A DNA stretch of 55,328 bases from Bacteroidia bacterium (lineage in GTDB: Bacteria > Bacteroidota > Bacteroidia > CAILMK01 > JBBDIG01): NCBI GenBank assembly GCA_040880525.1, contig JBBDIG010000001.1:1-55328 (forward strand), in the 5' to 3' direction. The notes under the pieces were generated by a model, which had not been told where the DNA came from, ran no database searches, and saw nothing but the letters and a program-made list of their open reading frames with translations. Positions 17,725 through 26,074 of this stretch are shown here, piece after piece (the first letter of the stretch is position 1; every line of letters starts with the position of its first letter). The translations under genes and the position numbers were made by a program.

Positions 17725-19350
17725 TTAATTTTCCCGAATTCCCAGCGCTCTGAAATCATCCTTCTGGATAATTTTTATAGCCTCGTTGTAAGCCTTGTTT
17801 TGCCGGTTAATGACTTTATAGAATCCCTCATTCCGCCAATATTGCCTGGCGATCAGTGCTTTTATCTGAGCCTTCAAAACATCCTTAGAGAGTTCATATT
17901 GTGATAAATTAAATTCCACATCCTCTGCTGATGCGAACCGGGTAAAGTCATTCATTATAGCTTCTGTCAGTTCAAAGCCACTGATAAACTCATCCAGCGT
18001 GCTGTAGTTCTCTTCCAGTTGTTGCCGGTTACGGTCGCTGTAATTCAGGGCATATTGGTTTACCAGCCCTTTGCCCACCACTTCAGCCAGGTAGCTGGTA
18101 TTGTCTGATGTATCCAGGGGTACAAAAACATCCGGCATAATGCCGCCACCGCCAAAAACCGTTCGGCCTCCGGAAGTAGTATATTTAAGGGAATCCGCAA
18201 ATACGATACTGTCAGGATTGGTAAACTCGCCATGCTCGAATCTGCGTTCCAACTCATCTTGGTAAGATTCAATTCCGTGGGAGTAAGGCTTCTGGATGCT
18301 GCGCCCGGCAGGCGTATAGTACCGGGCCACCGTCAGCCTCATCCCGCTTCCGTCTGCAAACAGGTAAGGCTCCTGCACCAGCCCTTTGCCGAATGATCTC
18401 CGGCCTATGATCACTGCGCGGTCCCAGTCCTGCACTGCACCGGATACGATCTCACTGGCTGAAGCGGATCCCTCGTCTATCAGTACTGTTAACTTTCCAA
18501 GCTCAAAACTGCCCTTGCTTGTAGCATTATAGGTCTGGCGCGGCTTTGCACGTCCTTCAGTGTATACCACCAGCTTGTCCTCCGGAAGAAATTCATCTGC
18601 CAGGTTTATTGCCGCATTCAGGTAGCCGCCAGGGTTTCCGCGCAGATCCAGGATCAATGACTCCATGCCTTTACCTTTCAGCTCCTTCATGGCATCATCA
18701 AACTCCGCTAAGGTAGTTCTGCTGAACCGGCTTATTTTAATATATCCTACTGATGGAGCCGCCATATAAGAGGCGTCCACACTATAAATTGGAATTTTAT
18801 CCCTTGTAATTTTATATTCAATTTCCTCTCTGGCGGAAGGACGATAAATGGTGATATTTACCTGGGTTCCTTTATTACCTCTCAGCTTGCCTATCACGTC
18901 TTCATTGCTGATCTCCTCTCCTGCGACACTTGTATTCTCAATCTTTATGATCTTGTCACCTGCACGAATTCCTAACGCTTCCGAAGGGCCTCCGGCTATG
19001 GGCGATACCACAACAATCGTATCGTTGAGTATATTAAATTCAATTCCGATCCCTTCAAAGTTTCCCTCCAGCGGTTCATTAATTTCCTGAAGGTCCTTTG
19101 CAGGAATATAGGCTGAATGCGGATCCAGATGTTCCAGCATTCCGCGAATGGCCTCTTCAGCCATCTCCTCCTCATTAAGGGTATCAACATAAGAGCCTGT
19201 AATATATTTCCAGGCATCTTCCAGCTTAGCTGAAGGCTTCTTGTACTTACCCGGTTCCACCCCGGGATTGAAGCGCGCACCGATAAACATTCCTAACGCG
19301 ATCAGCAGCCCTACCATCAATGGATAGGTATAATTATATTTTCTTCTCAT
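17725..19350 (-). CDS. Carboxy-terminal processing protease (S41 family, CtpA-like)
   Basis: Periplasmic serine protease of the tail-specific/CtpA family, 541 residues. An N-terminal membrane anchor or signal (residues 10-25) is followed by the S41 N-terminal helical region, a PDZ domain at about 95-175 (GIGIEFNILNDTIVVVSPI, LGIRAGDKI), and the catalytic core. The Ser/Lys dyad is Ser297 in GSASASEI and Lys322 in RRSFGKGLVQ, spaced 25 residues apart as in the family. LDLRGNPGG near 235-243 is the oxyanion-side loop. A C-terminal extension of about 150 residues is common in Bacteroidota members. It probably trims envelope proteins; the substrate is unknown. Confidence 0.93.
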   Translation of the reverse strand: MRRKYNYTYPLMVGLLIALGMFIGARFNPGVEPGKYKKPSAKLEDAWKYITGSYVDTLNEEEMAEEAIRGMLEHLDPHSAYIPAKDLQEINEPLEGNFEGIGIEFNILNDTIVVVSPIAGGPSEALGIRAGDKIIKIENTSVAGEEISNEDVIGKLRGNKGTQVNITIYRPSAREEIEYKITRDKIPIYSVDASYMAAPSVGYIKISRFSRTTLAEFDDAMKELKGKGMESLILDLRGNPGGYLNAAINLADEFLPEDKLVVYTEGRAKPRQTYNATSKGSFELGKLTVLIDEGSASASEIVSGAVQDWDRAVIIGRRSFGKGLVQEPYLFADGSGMRLTVARYYTPAGRSIQKPYSHGIESYQDELERRFEHGEFTNPDSIVFADSLKYTTSGGRTVFGGGGIMPDVFVPLDTSDNTSYLAEVVGKGLVNQYALNYSDRNRQQLEENYSTLDEFISGFELTEAIMNDFTRFASAEDVEFNLSQYELSKDVLKAQIKALIARQYWRNEGFYKVINRQNKAYNEAIKIIQKDDFRALGIREN

Positions 19351-19507
19351 CTAAAAATAATTTTAAAAATTGCCGGTGATACTTCCATCCGATCTTCTTT
19401 CCTAGTCAAGAATTTCTTTTGGTCTTATTTCCGATATTAACGCAGAATTTCAGGAATTTGATTCTTCAGTTCTTAATTACTCGTCTTTATTTCATATTCT
19501 CCTGAGT

Positions 19508-19819
19508 TCATTCGGTATCCGGTTCTCCAGCGGTTGTAACCTGTTCTACACTCCATGCCTCAGCCTTCGCTGAAAAAAGCACTTTAGTTCTGGCCCATGT
19601 AGTTTTGAACAGTTCTGAATACCGGTAATGGTCAAGGTCCGCTTCGGAATTCCAATGACTGTAAGTAAAAAGAATATTTCCGGAAGCAGTCTGCCGCCAC
19701 AGTTCCAGATGTTGGCAACCCCGCATTGCCAAAATCAGTGCCTGTGAGTTATCAAATATTTCCTGAAACGCTTTCACCTTCTCCGGTTGAAAGGTCATTT
19801 TAACAATTCTGATGATCAT
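19508..19819 (-). CDS. Antibiotic biosynthesis monooxygenase (ABM) domain protein
   Basis: Small 103-residue protein with the ferredoxin-like dimeric alpha/beta barrel of the ABM/YgiN family. The pattern MIIRIVKMTFQPEKVKAF, then LILAMRGCQHLELWRQ and the NILFTYSHWNSEADLDHY strand-helix with the family Trp, fits residues 1-85. Members include quinol monooxygenases and heme-degrading enzymes, but many have no known reaction. Its ATG overlaps the stop of the upstream SAM hydroxide adenosyltransferase (ATGA, 19816-19819), so the two are translationally coupled. A specific function cannot be assigned. Confidence 0.82.
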   Translation of the reverse strand: MIIRIVKMTFQPEKVKAFQEIFDNSQALILAMRGCQHLELWRQTASGNILFTYSHWNSEADLDHYRYSELFKTTWARTKVLFSAKAEAWSVEQVTTAGEPDTE

Positions 19820-20589
19820 TGAAATTCAATTAATATAGTGCGTCCGGCTTCTAGCCCCAGCAGGCCCGAAGCATTTCCCTTGTTTATCGCAATCTCCAGG
19901 TGGCCGGTACTGTTAAAGAGACAAAGCTTTTCTCCCTCCGGTACCTCCGCGTAATGCGTGTTAAATTCAGTGAATGTATCATTTCGGCTGAAGTACATTG
20001 CAAATCTGCGTTCTTTTCTCACGCGCTCAATATGCTCCAGCCGGATGTTGGTGATGGCATTGCCATAATTATCTATATAGATCACAGTGCCCCGAACCAG
20101 ATCGCGCTGGATAATAGGGCTCAAATGCGCCTTTCGGTCGAAATCATTCCAGCGCTCTCCCAGCTCTTCTGGCTTTGCTCCCTTCAGCAACCGGCAAGCT
20201 GCAGGCGCCATAATCTCCCGCAGCGGAAAGTTGGAATGCGACTGCTCCCCCAGATCAAGCTTTATCACAAGCTCCGGCTCATCCTTCAGCACCAAAGAAA
20301 TAAGTCCGTTATCACGAAGAATAAAAAGGTGCTCCCCGCTCTTTACCAAAATAAAATTCTCGCTGTTATCAGAATTGCTTTCCACACTCACCAGATGGAT
20401 GGTTCCTGACGGAAATTCCCGGTAGCAATTGCCCAGGATAAAAGATGCCTCTGCCAGGTTGAACGGGGGAATCTGGTGTGAAATATCTGCTATATTTGCT
20501 CCGATTGCCTGCGCCAGAAGATAGCCTTTTACGGCTGCCACATAATGGTCTTTCAAACCGAGATCAGTGGTAAGGGTGATGACAGGCAT
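19816..20589 (-). CDS. SAM hydrolase/hydroxide adenosyltransferase (DUF62 family)
   Basis: Enzyme of the DUF62 (SAM_HAT) family, which cleaves S-adenosylmethionine to adenosine and methionine, related to the fluorinase. The ATG at 20589 gives the canonical N-terminus MPVITLTTDLGLKDHYVAAV; a longer TTG-initiated reading adds six residues and is less likely. Asp9 and the TTDLGxxDxY pattern bind the ribose of SAM. HLVSVESNSDN near 65-75 and IYIDNYGNAITN near 165-176 mark the end of the N-terminal domain and the active-site edge; the C-terminal barrel completes about 257 residues. It shares an ATGA overlap with the ABM gene downstream and is divergent from phoH. Confidence 0.88.
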   Translation of the reverse strand: MPVITLTTDLGLKDHYVAAVKGYLLAQAIGANIADISHQIPPFNLAEASFILGNCYREFPSGTIHLVSVESNSDNSENFILVKSGEHLFILRDNGLISLVLKDEPELVIKLDLGEQSHSNFPLREIMAPAACRLLKGAKPEELGERWNDFDRKAHLSPIIQRDLVRGTVIYIDNYGNAITNIRLEHIERVRKERRFAMYFSRNDTFTEFNTHYAEVPEGEKLCLFNSTGHLEIAINKGNASGLLGLEAGRTILIEFQ

Positions 20590-20604
20590 AGCGTGAAAAG
20601 GTGG

Positions 20605-20612
20605 CAAAATTA
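20605..20612 (-). promoter_or_regulatory. -7 box (TAATTTTG) for the SAM hydrolase gene
   Basis: Minus-strand TAATTTTG lies 15 bases before the ATG at 20589, which would give a very short leader. A TTTG lies 14 bases further upstream, closer than the usual -33 spacing. It also overlaps the alternative TTG start at 20607, which argues against that start. Confidence 0.4.
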
Positions 20613-20647
20613 ATTTGATTTTGACGCAAACCTAAATAAGCAATAAT

Positions 20648-21652
20648 TTGAGTGAAACACGAATTCGCTTAGACGAAGTACATCCTGTAGAGATACTAGG
20701 CATTAATAACGAAAGGCTGAAGCTCCTTCAGCAGCAATTTCCCAAACTCATAATTCTGGCACGCGGCAATGAGATCATCCTCAAAGGAGATGATGACGAA
20801 ATGCTGCGCCTGCACGAAAAGATCAGGCGGATGATCCAATACGTTTCGCGCTACCAAAACCTGCCGGAGCCTGCCCTGAGCAACATCCTCGAAACCAATA
20901 CTAAGCCCGGAGCCAGCAAAGCACCGGCACCGGTACATGAAGAAGGGTTTCTGCTCGTGGGAAATGAAGGCGCTGTGATAAAAGCCAAAACGCCCAACCA
21001 GCACAGGCTGGTAACGGCTTCAGAAAATGACGATATTGTTTTTGCCGTAGGCCCGGCTGGTACCGGTAAAACTTACACTTCCGTGGCAATTGCGGTCAGG
21101 GCTCTCAAAAACAAGCAGGTGAAGCGTATCGTGCTGACCCGTCCTGCGGTTGAAGCCGGAGAAAATCTGGGATTCCTGCCCGGAGATCTGAAAGAAAAAA
21201 TTGACCCCTACCTGCGTCCGCTCTACGATGCACTGGATGATATGATCCCACCTGAGAAACTCCGGCAGTATATGGAGCATCGCATAATTGAAGTCGCACC
21301 TCTTGCCTTTATGCGGGGCCGGACGCTCAACCACGCCTACGTTATTTTGGATGAAGCGCAAAACACCACCCCTTCGCAAATCAAAATGTTCCTGACGCGG
21401 ATGGGGCCACAGGCTAAATTTATCATTACCGGAGACCTTACGCAGATTGATCTTCCCCGCCATCAGAAATCGGGTTTGATCTCGGCAATTGATACGCTAC
21501 GGGATATCGAGGGAATTTCTGTCATAAGGCTTACCACAGTAGACGTGATCCGCCACCGCCTTGTCAAGGATATAATTACGGCTTATGAACGAGAGGATGA
21601 AATGAATAAAGGGCCAAAAGATCCACCACCCCATCCGGATGCGGTCCTTTAA
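20648..21652 (+). CDS. PhoH-like ATPase
   Basis: Cytosolic P-loop ATPase of the PhoH (PhoH1) family, linked to RNA metabolism and possibly RNA unwinding. The start is TTG; an in-frame stop lies five codons upstream and no ATG fits. The 334 residues show the N-terminal KH-like region (about 10-70), Walker A GPAGTGKT at 135-142, GENLGFLPGDLKEKIDPY near 172-189, Walker B AYVILDEAQN near 230-240 and the sensor region FIITGDLTQIDLP near 258-270. It is divergent from the SAM hydrolase gene, 58 bases away. A GGCTTCT hairpin follows the gene. Confidence 0.92.
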   Translation: MSETRIRLDEVHPVEILGINNERLKLLQQQFPKLIILARGNEIILKGDDDEMLRLHEKIRRMIQYVSRYQNLPEPALSNILETNTKPGASKAPAPVHEEGFLLVGNEGAVIKAKTPNQHRLVTASENDDIVFAVGPAGTGKTYTSVAIAVRALKNKQVKRIVLTRPAVEAGENLGFLPGDLKEKIDPYLRPLYDALDDMIPPEKLRQYMEHRIIEVAPLAFMRGRTLNHAYVILDEAQNTTPSQIKMFLTRMGPQAKFIITGDLTQIDLPRHQKSGLISAIDTLRDIEGISVIRLTTVDVIRHRLVKDIITAYEREDEMNKGPKDPPPHPDAVL

Positions 21653-21661
21653 CCCATTCCT

Positions 21662-21691
21662 GGCTTCTTCGATAAAACTATTGTAGAAGCC
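21662..21691 (+). terminator. Hairpin after phoH
   Basis: GGCTTCT (21662-21668) pairs with AGAAGCC (21685-21691) around a 16-base loop. Only a weak T-stretch (CTTTTC) follows a few bases later, so this is a candidate terminator rather than a clear one. Confidence 0.35.
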
Positions 21692-21856
21692 CCCTGACTT
21701 TTCGTTCATCAGGTTATATTTCCATTTCGTCATAAACTTCTCGTTCCGATCTATAATATCCCGCGATCAAAACAATCCCACTCGTTTATATGTATATACA
21801 TGTAATTTGCCCGGTATTACCACGGGGAATTCATTTCATTTAAAAATCAAATAGTT

Positions 21857-22399
21857 ATGAGCACAGACAACCGCACAAAATGGGAAGTAGACCCCAGCCA
21901 CAGCGAAGTACAGTTTAAGGCCAAGCACCTCGTAATCTCCACCGTTACCGGCACCTTTAAGTCATTCAATGGCGAGATGTATACGGAAGGCGACAAACTT
22001 GATAATGCTACGGTAAATTTTACCATTGATGTAAAAAGCCTCGACACAAATGCCTCTGACCGGGACAATCACCTGAAGTCAGACGATTTCTTTAATGCCG
22101 AAAAACATCCTCAGATTAAATTCAGGGATGGCATATTGAAGCAGGTAAAGGGAGATGAGTATAAATTAAAAGGCAAACTCACCATTCGCGAAACCACCAA
22201 AGATGTGGAGCTTGACGTAGAGCATGGCGGCATGGTCACAGATCCTTATGGACAGAAGAAAGCCGGATTTGAGGTGAACGGAAGCATAAACCGGAAAGAA
22301 TATGGCTTGCAATGGAATGCCGTTACTGAAGCCGGAAGTGTGGTGGTAGGAGATACGATTAAGATGCATATAAACGTGCAGCTTGTGCAGAAGGATTAA
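21857..22399 (+). CDS. YceI-family protein
   Basis: Lipocalin-like beta-barrel of the YceI family, which binds isoprenoid-type lipids. The 180 residues include the family's opening KWEVDPSHSEVQFKAKHLVI, the central NATVNFTIDVKSLDTNASDRDNHLKSDDFF region (split over 53-80), the strand HPQIKFRD, and near the end FEVNGSINRKEYGL with the conserved basic/aromatic pair. Unlike many homologues it has no signal peptide, so it would be cytosolic. It stands alone, with its own terminator. A 12-bp palindrome ATGTATATACAT lies at 21790-21801 upstream. Confidence 0.88.
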   Translation: MSTDNRTKWEVDPSHSEVQFKAKHLVISTVTGTFKSFNGEMYTEGDKLDNATVNFTIDVKSLDTNASDRDNHLKSDDFFNAEKHPQIKFRDGILKQVKGDEYKLKGKLTIRETTKDVELDVEHGGMVTDPYGQKKAGFEVNGSINRKEYGLQWNAVTEAGSVVVGDTIKMHINVQLVQKD

Positions 22400-22427
22400 C
22401 GCTTCAACATTTAGCTGATTTATATGA

Positions 22428-22472
22428 AGAGACGCCATGCAGTTAGCCCAAACTGCCAGCGTCTCTTTTTTT
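22428..22472 (+). terminator. Terminator after yceI
   Basis: The outer stem AGAGACGC/GCGTCTCT (22428-22435 with 22459-22466) and inner stem GCAGTT/AACTGC (22439-22444 with 22451-22456) form one long interrupted hairpin, followed by a run of seven T. This is a strong intrinsic terminator on the plus strand. Confidence 0.85.
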
Positions 22473-22613
22473 GTCCTGGAATTTCATTTGTTTCAGGCAA
22501 AACGATGGAGCACTGGGTAGTGCTATTGGCTTATGGCAATCCCGGCCTTTCTATCCGGATATTCCAGAACAATCATTCCAGCTATTACTTTTACATTCTG
22601 AAATAAGAAGTAA

Positions 22614-24815
22614 ATGACAAAGAAAAAAGGCAAAGGAAAGATGCCGGTGGATACACAGGAACTGCGCAAGGACGCACTGGATTTCCTGAAAGACCATGAA
22701 GACAGGCAATACAATTATAAGCAGCTTGCAAAGCAACTGGGCCTCACAGACGATCATGAACGCGAGGCACTGCTGGAGGTGATGCAGGATTTGAATGAAG
22801 AAGGATACCTTGAAGAAGAAAAGCGTGGCAGCTTCAGGCACGTGCCTGAATCGCAGTTCATTGAAGGCGTGGTGGACATGACAAAGAGCGGCTCCGCTTT
22901 TATCGTTTCAGAGGAGACGGAAGATGATACTTTCGTGCAGCAAAAATTGCTGAATACTGCCTTGCATGGCGATCAGGTGCGGGTGCTGCTCTATGCCCGC
23001 AGGCGCAACAAAAAACCGGAAGGCGAGGTAGTAGAAGTGCTGAAACGCCACAAGGAAGAATTTGTAGGTACGTTGGAAGTTCAGGAGAAATTTGCTTTCC
23101 TGGTTCCTGACAGCCGCAGAATGCCGGTTGATATATTTATCCCCATGCGAAATTTGGGTGAAGGAAAGAATGGCGATAAAGCGATAGTGAAGATCACAGA
23201 GTATTCCGCACACAGCAAAAACCCTGTAGGGAAGGTGGTAACCATTCTTGGGGCAGCAGGCTTGCACTCAACGGAGATGAATGCCATCATTGCCGAATTT
23301 GACCTGCCCACTACTTTTCCGGAAAATGTAGTACAGGATGCCGCAAAGATCCCTGGTGAGATAACAGCCAAAGACGTCAGCGCAAGGAGAGACTTGCGGC
23401 CAATCACAACCTTTACAATAGACCCGGACGATGCAAAAGACTTTGACGATGCGCTGTCAATCCGAAAACTGGAGAGTGGAAGGTGGGAGATCGGAGTGCA
23501 TATCGCGGACGTAACGCACTACGTGAAACCAGTAACTGCCCTGGATAAAGAGGCATTTGAACGGGCCACTTCCGTTTACCTTGTAGATCGAGTTATTCCC
23601 ATGTTACCGGAGCGGCTGAGCAATGAACTGTGCTCCTTAAGACCCAACGAGGACAAGCTTACTTTTTCTGTATTGGTAGAAATGGATGAGGACGGAAACG
23701 TGAAAAAGGAATGGTTTGGCAAAACGATTATCCACAGCGATAAGCGTTTTTCTTACGAAGATGCCCAGGAACGGCTTGAGACCGGTAAAGGTGAATTTGC
23801 GGAGGAACTGCTTACGCTGAATCAACTCGCTTATAAACTTCGTGAAAGGAAATTTGAAGGAGGAGCTTTATCCTTTGAAACTGCCGAGGTAAAATTCCGG
23901 CTGGATGAAAATGGTAAACCGCTGGAAGTAATCCCAAAAGTGAGAAAAGATGCGCATAAACTGATTGAAGATTTTATGTTACTGGCCAACCGGAAAGTGG
24001 CTGAATTTATTTTCAAAAAAGACCAGAAAACGAGCAACCGCCCTTTCGTTTACCGCCATCACGATTTTCCACCTGACGATAAGTTAAAATCTTTTGCAAA
24101 GGTCGCAGCCCGGTTCGGACATAAAATTGACACCAAAAATCAAAAAGCCCTTAGCCGCTCATTCAACCAACTGCTGGAAAAAGTAGAAGGAAGGCCGGAG
24201 CAGAACATGCTTCAGTCTCTCGCCATTCGCAGCATGAGCAAGGCATTTTATACCACAGAGAAAAGCAGCCATTATGGGCTTGCCTTCGATTACTACACTC
24301 ACTTTACCTCACCCATCAGGCGATTTCCTGACATGATCGCCCACCGCCTCCTGGAGCATTACCTGCTAAACAGCAAGCTGGAAATCAGGCAGGAAGAAAT
24401 AGAAGAGCAATGCAAGCACAGCAGCGAAATGGAAGTTCGTGCAGCGGAGGCTGAGCGCGCCAGCATTAAATATAAGCAGGTAGAATATATGAGCGAGCGC
24501 ATCGGAGAGGAGTTTGACGGCATCATCTCAGGCGTTACCGAATGGGGAATTTATGTAGAAATGAAACCCAGTGCCTGTGAGGGTATGATCCGCCTCAGCG
24601 AACTGAGCGATGATTACTATTCTCTTGACGAAGAAAGTTACCGGATTGTGGGTAATAACACCGGCAAATTTTATCAGCTCGGTGATCCGCTAAAAGTTAT
24701 CGTGGTGAATACCAATCTGCAGGAAAGAAATATAGATCTGCAAATTGCAGGGGAAAATCCATCAAAGAGAACAGAAAGGCCTAACAGGCGCGAGAGGAAG
24801 GGCAAACGAAAATAA
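22614..24815 (+). CDS. rnr: Ribonuclease R
   Basis: Processive 3'-5' exoribonuclease of the RNB family for structured RNA and rRNA quality control. The 733 residues begin with a lysine-rich stretch and a winged-helix domain (about 12-75), followed by cold-shock-type domains (about 80-235). The RNB catalytic part starts near 260 with IDPDDAKDFDDALS, whose aspartates bind the metal, and includes HTHFTSPIRRFPDMI-type sequence near 560-575. An S1 domain (EEFDGIISGVTEWGIYVEM) lies at about 632-715, and the tail is basic. It converges with menE, with 14 bases between the stop codons. Confidence 0.95.
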   Translation: MTKKKGKGKMPVDTQELRKDALDFLKDHEDRQYNYKQLAKQLGLTDDHEREALLEVMQDLNEEGYLEEEKRGSFRHVPESQFIEGVVDMTKSGSAFIVSEETEDDTFVQQKLLNTALHGDQVRVLLYARRRNKKPEGEVVEVLKRHKEEFVGTLEVQEKFAFLVPDSRRMPVDIFIPMRNLGEGKNGDKAIVKITEYSAHSKNPVGKVVTILGAAGLHSTEMNAIIAEFDLPTTFPENVVQDAAKIPGEITAKDVSARRDLRPITTFTIDPDDAKDFDDALSIRKLESGRWEIGVHIADVTHYVKPVTALDKEAFERATSVYLVDRVIPMLPERLSNELCSLRPNEDKLTFSVLVEMDEDGNVKKEWFGKTIIHSDKRFSYEDAQERLETGKGEFAEELLTLNQLAYKLRERKFEGGALSFETAEVKFRLDENGKPLEVIPKVRKDAHKLIEDFMLLANRKVAEFIFKKDQKTSNRPFVYRHHDFPPDDKLKSFAKVAARFGHKIDTKNQKALSRSFNQLLEKVEGRPEQNMLQSLAIRSMSKAFYTTEKSSHYGLAFDYYTHFTSPIRRFPDMIAHRLLEHYLLNSKLEIRQEEIEEQCKHSSEMEVRAAEAERASIKYKQVEYMSERIGEEFDGIISGVTEWGIYVEMKPSACEGMIRLSELSDDYYSLDEESYRIVGNNTGKFYQLGDPLKVIVVNTNLQERNIDLQIAGENPSKRTERPNRRERKGKRK

Positions 24816-24829
24816 TTCCTGTAATTTCC

Positions 24830-25930
24830 CTACAATAACCCGATCGCTTTTTCATTTAAATAATCAAGCCTAATCGCCTGTTTATCAACTTTCCCACTGG
24901 CCGTTTTTTTCCACTTCGTTGCTTCTATTATTTCTTTTGGGACTTCATAACGATGCAACTTTTCAGTAGCTATTTTAATAAGTTCATTTTTAACATTTAT
25001 CTTTTTATTTAAAAATACAACCACCATTTCTCCCAGATGAGCGTCTGGAATGGCTGCCGCAAAAAAATCATCAGTTTCAAGTTTCAATTTATTTAAAGCG
25101 AAAGCTACTGCTGCTTCCACTTTTTCCAACTGTACTTTATGGCCACCGCTGTTTGCCACGTTATCCAACCGGCCCAGCCAAATGAACCTGCCATCTTCCT
25201 GCAATTCCACCCTATCCCGCGTTTGTACACTTTGTCCATTCAGCGCAGGCACGGTCAGGGCAAGACAGTTATTTTCATCTACTGAAATCGCCACGCCCGG
25301 CAAAGGAATAAATGCTGTTTCGGTTTTGTCGGGGCCTAATTTCCGGATGGCTACATGGGTAAGCGTTTCAGTCATTCCGTAGGTGTGCCATGCGGTAATG
25401 CGGTTCTTCCGGATCGTATCTTCCAGTTCAGCACTCACGGCTCCACCCCCGATAATCAATTTGGAGTTTTGCAGCATTCTCACAGATTGCCCGCTTCCCC
25501 TAAGAATAGCTTGCATCTGCATCGGGATGAATGCGGCAAAATCAATTGAAATACCGGGCGGGAGATGCAGCAACGGATTGGAAGAAGGCGGCACCACGAT
25601 GAGTTTCCATCCGTTTACCTGCGCCCGCACCGCCATCATAAAGCCGGCAACATATTCTGCAGAAAGGCAAAGCAAGGCCGTAATTCCCTTTCCGAGGTCA
25701 AAAACCTCTGCCGTCATTTCAGCACTCCGGGTCAGCGCTTCCCGGGAAAACCGGATTGTCTTGGGTGGGCCGGTAGAACCGGAGGTATTGAGCGTAAACT
25801 GCTGCCTTCCCTGCTGCCATGCATCAGTAATTTCTCTCACAGCTTCAAAGTGGCGCTTCACCTTTTCCGGGCAGGCATCTGCATGATCCGCTGTGATTAA
25901 TGTACCATCGAAATAGAAAACTTCATCCAT
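24830..25930 (-). CDS. menE: o-Succinylbenzoate-CoA ligase, short Bacteroidota form
   Basis: AMP-forming acyl-CoA synthetase of menaquinone synthesis that activates o-succinylbenzoate. The P-loop TSGSTGPPKT is at 49-58, the AMP-binding HTYGMTETLTH near 197-207, the ribose-binding LGRLDNVANSGGHKV near 253-267, and the adenylation Lys is in KTASGKVDKQ near 350. At 366 residues it lacks the roughly 100-residue N-terminal part of typical members, as do other MenE proteins of this phylum. No other men gene lies beside it, so the substrate is inferred from the family form. Confidence 0.85.
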   Translation of the reverse strand: MDEVFYFDGTLITADHADACPEKVKRHFEAVREITDAWQQGRQQFTLNTSGSTGPPKTIRFSREALTRSAEMTAEVFDLGKGITALLCLSAEYVAGFMMAVRAQVNGWKLIVVPPSSNPLLHLPPGISIDFAAFIPMQMQAILRGSGQSVRMLQNSKLIIGGGAVSAELEDTIRKNRITAWHTYGMTETLTHVAIRKLGPDKTETAFIPLPGVAISVDENNCLALTVPALNGQSVQTRDRVELQEDGRFIWLGRLDNVANSGGHKVQLEKVEAAVAFALNKLKLETDDFFAAAIPDAHLGEMVVVFLNKKINVKNELIKIATEKLHRYEVPKEIIEATKWKKTASGKVDKQAIRLDYLNEKAIGLL

Positions 25931-26011
25931 GTCAGGTGGTTAATGTATAAAACGTTTTGCAAACAGCAGGTTTATGAGAAATGGCTGGAAAGGCTGAAAT
26001 ACGAAAAACCG

Positions 26012-26019
26012 TAATTTTG
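26012..26019 (+). promoter_or_regulatory. dxs promoter -7 box (TAATTTTG)
   Basis: An exact TAnnTTTG match 55 bases upstream of the dxs ATG, in the divergent region between menE and dxs. It implies a leader of roughly 50 bases. No clear -33 TTTG is visible. Confidence 0.5.
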
Positions 26020-26074
26020 TGTTTCTGTTGATGTCAAACCTTCAGCGGTACGGAATTAAATTTAACGTCCTATA

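Noticed and set aside
21790..21801. 12-bp palindrome ATGTATATACAT upstream of yceI as an operator
   Set aside because: Perfect but short and made mostly of alternating A/T steps, so chance is likely; mentioned only with the gene.
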